Shown: positions 6,601 through 9,063 of the stretch, piece after piece | Numbering within the stretch: position 1 is the stretch's first letter | Layout of the letters: the number at the start of each line of letters is the position of its first letter | DNA from: Candidatus Latescibacterota bacterium | GTDB lineage: Bacteria; Latescibacterota; UBA2968; UBA8231 | Assembly: GCA_003529325.1 (NCBI GenBank) | Contig: DPVW01000215.1 | Location: 9,147-18,209, forward strand | DNA: 9,063 nucleotides | Reading direction: 5' to 3' | Notes under the pieces: model-generated | Databases searched by the model: none | Told to the model about the DNA's origin: nothing | What the model saw: only the letters and a program-made list of their open reading frames with translations | Program-made: the position numbers and the translations under genes

Positions 6601-7948
6601 GGCGGTCAATGTCTGGCCCAAGTGGGACGAGTTGACGATGAGGGTCCAGTCGAACGGGTTCGATCTGTTGCCAATGTTGGACCAGATTCCGCAACTGGCA
6701 TCTCTTACCGGTATCGCCAGGATAGACGTGACGGCGGACTCGCTGTTGACGAATCCACACTTGTCTGGACGGATCGAGATCGAAGAGCTGCAGCTGGCTC
6801 TACTCGATGTCAAACCTGGATACGAATTTCCCGCGGGCGAAATCAACTTCGGTGATCGTGACGGTGGGGGGGCACATGCAGAGCTGGCCGGTTTCTCGGG
6901 GCGCACTACCAGAGGCGAAGGCCGTCTGCAGTTGGACGGATTCTACGACCTGCTTCCAGGAGGACGCACCGATTATCAGTTGCAGCTGACGGGCGAGAAT
7001 GTGCGCTATGAATATGATGACGTCTTCGACGCGCCCGAGATCGATCTGGATCTGGCGCTGCGCCGGCAAGGGCAAGGCTCCTTGCTGGCTGGCAATGTGC
7101 GCCTCAACAAACCCAAAGCGGATATCCAACTTGTCGATCTGACGACTCCCCCGGTGCCACCACCACCGGCACTGCAGAACGAATTTCTAGAGAATACGAG
7201 CCTCGACCTCTACGTCGATATCGATGGTCTGCAGACGCACAGCGAGTTGTCCGACATCACACTCGAGGGGCAGACGCGAGTGTATGGCACGTTCTACCAG
7301 CCTCGATTTCAGGGAGAACTGGAGATCACCGACGGACAGGTGATCATTCTCAATCGACAGTTCGACTTTTCCAGGGGACGCATCGTCCTCGATCAGCTGC
7401 TGCCGACGTATTCGATTCTCGATCTGATGTACGATCCGATTCTATTGGATCCCGAGCTCGATCTCGAAGCGAAGACGACGGTGCAACCAAATGATCGCAA
7501 CGAACCGGAAGTAGAGGTGACGATGACCCTCGCCGGACCGGTGCGTAGTGCGGCGCCACGGCTGACGGCACCAGGTCACGGGGATGGTGCCGTACTCAAC
7601 CTGCTCGCCTTCGGTCAGACCACACCGGCCAACTACGCCAGCGCCCTGTATACCGCCGCAGGTCAACTGCTGCTGAGTCGGCAGGTGGAACGAGTCGGAA
7701 TCGACGAATTTCTGTTGTTGCCCTCTGGCACGGCGTTGGGCACGGTCGGCAAGAGTGCCGTGCGTATCGGGAAATTTCTCAGTTGGCCGGTGCCGATTTG
7801 GGTCCGTTACGAAGCCAATACGCTGGAGGCGTCACGGGGGCAGTTCGAGGTGGAGTATCGCATCACGTCATGGATGACGATCGATGCCAGTGCGTACTCC
7901 GAATACCAGTTGTATGGGCTCGGACTGGGTCTGAGTCGGGAATTCTGA
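3638..7948 (+). CDS. tamB: TamB-family translocation and assembly module protein
   Basis: The 1436-residue protein has the layout of TamB/AsmA-like envelope proteins. An N-terminal signal-anchor helix (about residues 8-35) is followed by more than 1100 residues of beta-rich periplasmic repeats with frequent DLDG/VDG-type turns. A proline-rich break, TTPPVPPPP, falls near residue 1172. The C-terminal DUF490/TamB domain follows, with SRGRIVLD near 1247, LLAFGQ near 1322, LLLSRQVERVGIDEF, and a terminal YGLGLGLSREF ending in Phe. In proteobacteria TamB is anchored in the inner membrane, spans the periplasm and works with the Omp85 protein TamA; related proteins form a groove for phospholipid transport. 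It is longer than E. coli TamB (about 1260). The start is GTG 3638; another in-frame GTG (residue 10) would still leave most of the helix. The stop shares one base with the downstream tamA ATG, so the pair is almost certainly co-translated. The N-terminal two-thirds is assigned by architecture only. Confidence 0.9.
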   Translation: MSRPAIAWRVSLAALLVGLAVLGLTPVGVWLATAAVDVAAETRGWELEVGDHSGALASRAVLRSVHLRQQTQGLDIEITELSLAPWSWEVELQKPHVRWQQTPTEESTATTKRDTVKLPLADLPVVVVVGGAFEFGAGDRVIEASDINARLSPTEEQMAEVDLSLGNWSIRTDAHTIASGSARSRWHLTTTTVQLQEAFIRAVAGETQATLRGTGVVELAPTLDISSSFIIEGATHGLEQLWLDASVEGSLAPLVLQVTAQGEATHPSLGPLKAQAAGSIDSALVRADSFDVDVAGGHVAGGATWRSAGGLDVVARIDGIGLTGLTNERLAGILQGRVELHGDVDNPHVRTELQAFQVLGIAPDPIDLVVNAELEDHRLTAHLVCDQVGTLDVEGDLDRTQHDLRLQGELDVAPWLGRSWPLSVRGRLHTDTLAVGLSTARLPFGDEPPGPVRMEVTLSAWRHLDLGFVLDGGQVLAHARMDLAKGQLDTLTASSRGLSLAHLSRMVTGQLHGRIAAGGMLGLGARGEVSLRVDDLGIAGWRLGPTTLSTRFVDGVASIEAGAPGLELHAVIDTSGTTSVDGLLQNAIIYRENGRDSIRLTGRFRGVAPIGHVASGAMQVELDSARAEFSGWKMNLPEGVAAEYTDGEARLTTTRMVTPLGTVHLGGVLASDHLDFAARIDSFDTADLEGITAQGAGRLSVYGSAEEPRAQLRAGLKSLALGGRELGELTATLELSDSLRGTLQLGVPSATTETGSGLTINLSAPNADFRVGASTGQEQAHIRLEANRLDASTIATYALDDSTDLRVSLSAGLTFPAKQLLHGINWRDLSGQLVLRELDLARDRVRLRLAKPSRAELSGGMGSTEGFDLPVEIFRRDTEAFEPAGVIHIEAQLAGAGGGLMIRAEDLELEAVARAIPGRVSLPAGLLSLQANLTGTSGALALDATAEVELDELGQLSARVFGRPRKWNASATWVSLVEDSLRVTASAPAVNVWPKWDELTMRVQSNGFDLLPMLDQIPQLASLTGIARIDVTADSLLTNPHLSGRIEIEELQLALLDVKPGYEFPAGEINFGDRDGGGAHAELAGFSGRTTRGEGRLQLDGFYDLLPGGRTDYQLQLTGENVRYEYDDVFDAPEIDLDLALRRQGQGSLLAGNVRLNKPKADIQLVDLTTPPVPPPPALQNEFLENTSLDLYVDIDGLQTHSELSDITLEGQTRVYGTFYQPRFQGELEITDGQVIILNRQFDFSRGRIVLDQLLPTYSILDLMYDPILLDPELDLEAKTTVQPNDRNEPEVEVTMTLAGPVRSAAPRLTAPGHGDGAVLNLLAFGQTTPANYASALYTAAGQLLLSRQVERVGIDEFLLLPSGTALGTVGKSAVRIGKFLSWPVPIWVRYEANTLEASRGQFEVEYRITSWMTIDASAYSEYQLYGLGLGLSREF

Positions 7949-9063
7949 TGTTACGCGTCTTCGCATGCCTGGGGCTGTTGCTGGTTTCTGGGGCTGCCGC
8001 AGCCGCGGCACAACGCCTCGTCGATCTGCGCGATCTGGAGACGCCGAAGGTCGTCGAAATCCGCATCGACCATCTCGGCGCCAAACCGATCACCAACCGG
8101 GAACTACGGGCGGCCATGCATACCCAGGTTGGGGAGCGCTTCGCACGCCGATTCTTTCGTGCAGATCTGTCGATGATCGAAAATCTGTATCGAAGCCGTG
8201 GCTACATGGATGTCGACATCGTGCGCCGCCGTTTCGCCCTGGACGACGAAGGGCGCCTGCACATCACCCTGAAGATGGATGCGGGACGTCAGTGGACGGT
8301 CTCTGCTGTGGATCTGGAGTTCACCGGACAGGACAGTCTGCTGGCGGCGATCCTGCGGAGCCGGCTGCAGCTGGGGCCGGACGAGGTCTTCCGTTATGGC
8401 GAGGTGATCGCCGATGAGCGCCAGCTGCTCGTCTGGTTGAACAGTGAGGGCTTCGCCCATGCGCAGGTCAGCAACGATGTGCAGCTCGATTCGCGTCGGC
8501 AGCAGGCAGCGGTGTCCTTCCAGGTGACGACGGGTCGCAGAATGTATTTCGGAGATGTCTCGATTGACGATGCAGACTTGCAGACGCGACGCTCGTTGCT
8601 CGATCGACAACTCACCTTCCGCGAAGGGGAGCTCTACGATCCGGAGAAGCTGCGGCGCACACGGAACAACCTTTCGCGCACTGGGCTGTTTCGTTCGGTC
8701 ACATTGACGACACCGCTGGGAGCCTCCGGAGACAGCGTGCAACCCGTCGTCCTGCGCTTGCGGGAACGCAAGTTCATCCAGCTGCGCAGTCGGTTGTTCG
8801 TCAACAACAATGAGCCCGGTGTGTCTGGGCGGGTGCAGCACGCCAACTTCCTTGGACGGGGCAACCGCATCGGTGTAGACGCCAATCTCGGGCAACCGTT
8901 GCAGGGTCTGACTTTTTTCTTGACGGAGCGAGATCTGTTGGCTTCGACGGCGGATCTGACCTTGTCGGCGGGGGTGACCGACGAATGGGGTGACACACGC
9001 GTGTTCGCCGACCCGCAGGATGCGGGCCAATTCGACCTGCTGATCAACAATTACTCACGGGCC
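7948..9063 (+). CDS. tamA: TamA/BamA-type Omp85 outer-membrane assembly protein (3' end cut by window)
   Basis: The frame is open from ATG 7948 to the last base, giving 372 residues with no stop, so the C-terminus lies outside. Residues 1-21 form a signal peptide with cleavage likely in the alanine run (AAAAAAQ); Cys7 is not in a lipobox. Three POTRA-like repeats follow: about 34-113 (KVVEIRIDHLG...FRADLSMIENLYRSRGYMDVDI), 116-196 (WTVSAVDLEFTG...LLVWLNSEGFAHAQV) and 197-275 (YFGDVSIDD...DPEKLRRTRNNLSRTGLFRSVTL). The beta-barrel begins near 276 (IQLRSRLFVNNNEPGVSGRVQHANFLGRGN), where the NFLGRGN segment is typical of Omp85 barrels. Three POTRAs favour TamA over BamA, which usually has five; the tamB neighbour supports this. 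The ATG overlaps the tamB stop as TGATG, with GGGAA at 7938-7942 as a modest ribosome binding site. Its role would be assembling proteins into the outer membrane with TamB. The TamA versus generic Omp85 label is partly inferred. Confidence 0.88.
   Translation, partial: MLRVFACLGLLLVSGAAAAAAQRLVDLRDLETPKVVEIRIDHLGAKPITNRELRAAMHTQVGERFARRFFRADLSMIENLYRSRGYMDVDIVRRRFALDDEGRLHITLKMDAGRQWTVSAVDLEFTGQDSLLAAILRSRLQLGPDEVFRYGEVIADERQLLVWLNSEGFAHAQVSNDVQLDSRRQQAAVSFQVTTGRRMYFGDVSIDDADLQTRRSLLDRQLTFREGELYDPEKLRRTRNNLSRTGLFRSVTLTTPLGASGDSVQPVVLRLRERKFIQLRSRLFVNNNEPGVSGRVQHANFLGRGNRIGVDANLGQPLQGLTFFLTERDLLASTADLTLSAGVTDEWGDTRVFADPQDAGQFDLLINNYSRA

Noticed and set aside
7147..7173. Proline-rich TTPPVPPPP segment in TamB as a possible fusion junction
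   Set aside because: To my knowledge a proline-rich break before the C-terminal DUF490 domain occurs in other TamB-like proteins, and the frame and codon use are continuous across it.
8104..9030. 308-codon minus-strand open frame opposite the Omp85 gene
   Set aside because: The plus-strand frame has a signal peptide, POTRA repeats and a barrel start; the antisense frame has none.

Overview
The window is about 60% GC by eye, densely coding, and reads as a chromosomal segment of a diderm (Gram-negative-type) bacterium. The diagnostic genes are a TamB-family inner-membrane/periplasmic protein and, immediately after it, an Omp85/TamA-type outer-membrane assembly protein. Both are clearly divergent from the proteobacterial versions. 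Together with a YugP-type membrane zinc peptidase and an AmmeMemoRadiSam gene set, this suggests a non-proteobacterial diderm lineage, but the sequence alone does not fix the phylum. No tRNA, rRNA, CRISPR array, insertion sequence or phage gene was seen.

Layout. Positions 1-256 hold no confident gene; an open frame ending at 176 may be the tail of an upstream gene. Positions 257-946 (+) encode a YugP-like zinc metallopeptidase whose start is fixed by a near-perfect ribosome binding site. A 135-base convergent spacer follows and contains a perfect 8-bp inverted repeat. Positions 1082-2179 (-) encode the AmmeMemoRadiSam radical SAM enzyme (AmrS). A 59-base divergent spacer separates it from a plus-strand run of four genes: the Memo-like protein AmrB (2239-3030), the AMMECR1 protein AmrA (3008-3598, overlapping AmrB), TamB (3638-7948) and TamA/Omp85 (from 7948, sharing one base with tamB and cut by the window end).

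How the genes fit together. AmrS, AmrB and AmrA are the three partners of a widespread but biochemically obscure bacterial and archaeal system, here arranged as one gene divergent from two. TamB and TamA homologues cooperate in outer-membrane protein insertion and, for TamB/AsmA-like proteins, phospholipid transport across the envelope. The short gaps and overlaps on the plus strand make one transcription unit amrB-amrA-tamB-tamA plausible. That would physically link the Amr system to envelope biogenesis; the link is an inference from spacing only. No wholly new gene family is evident. The most interesting points are this neighbourhood, the tamB-before-tamA order, and the cysteine-rich AmrS.
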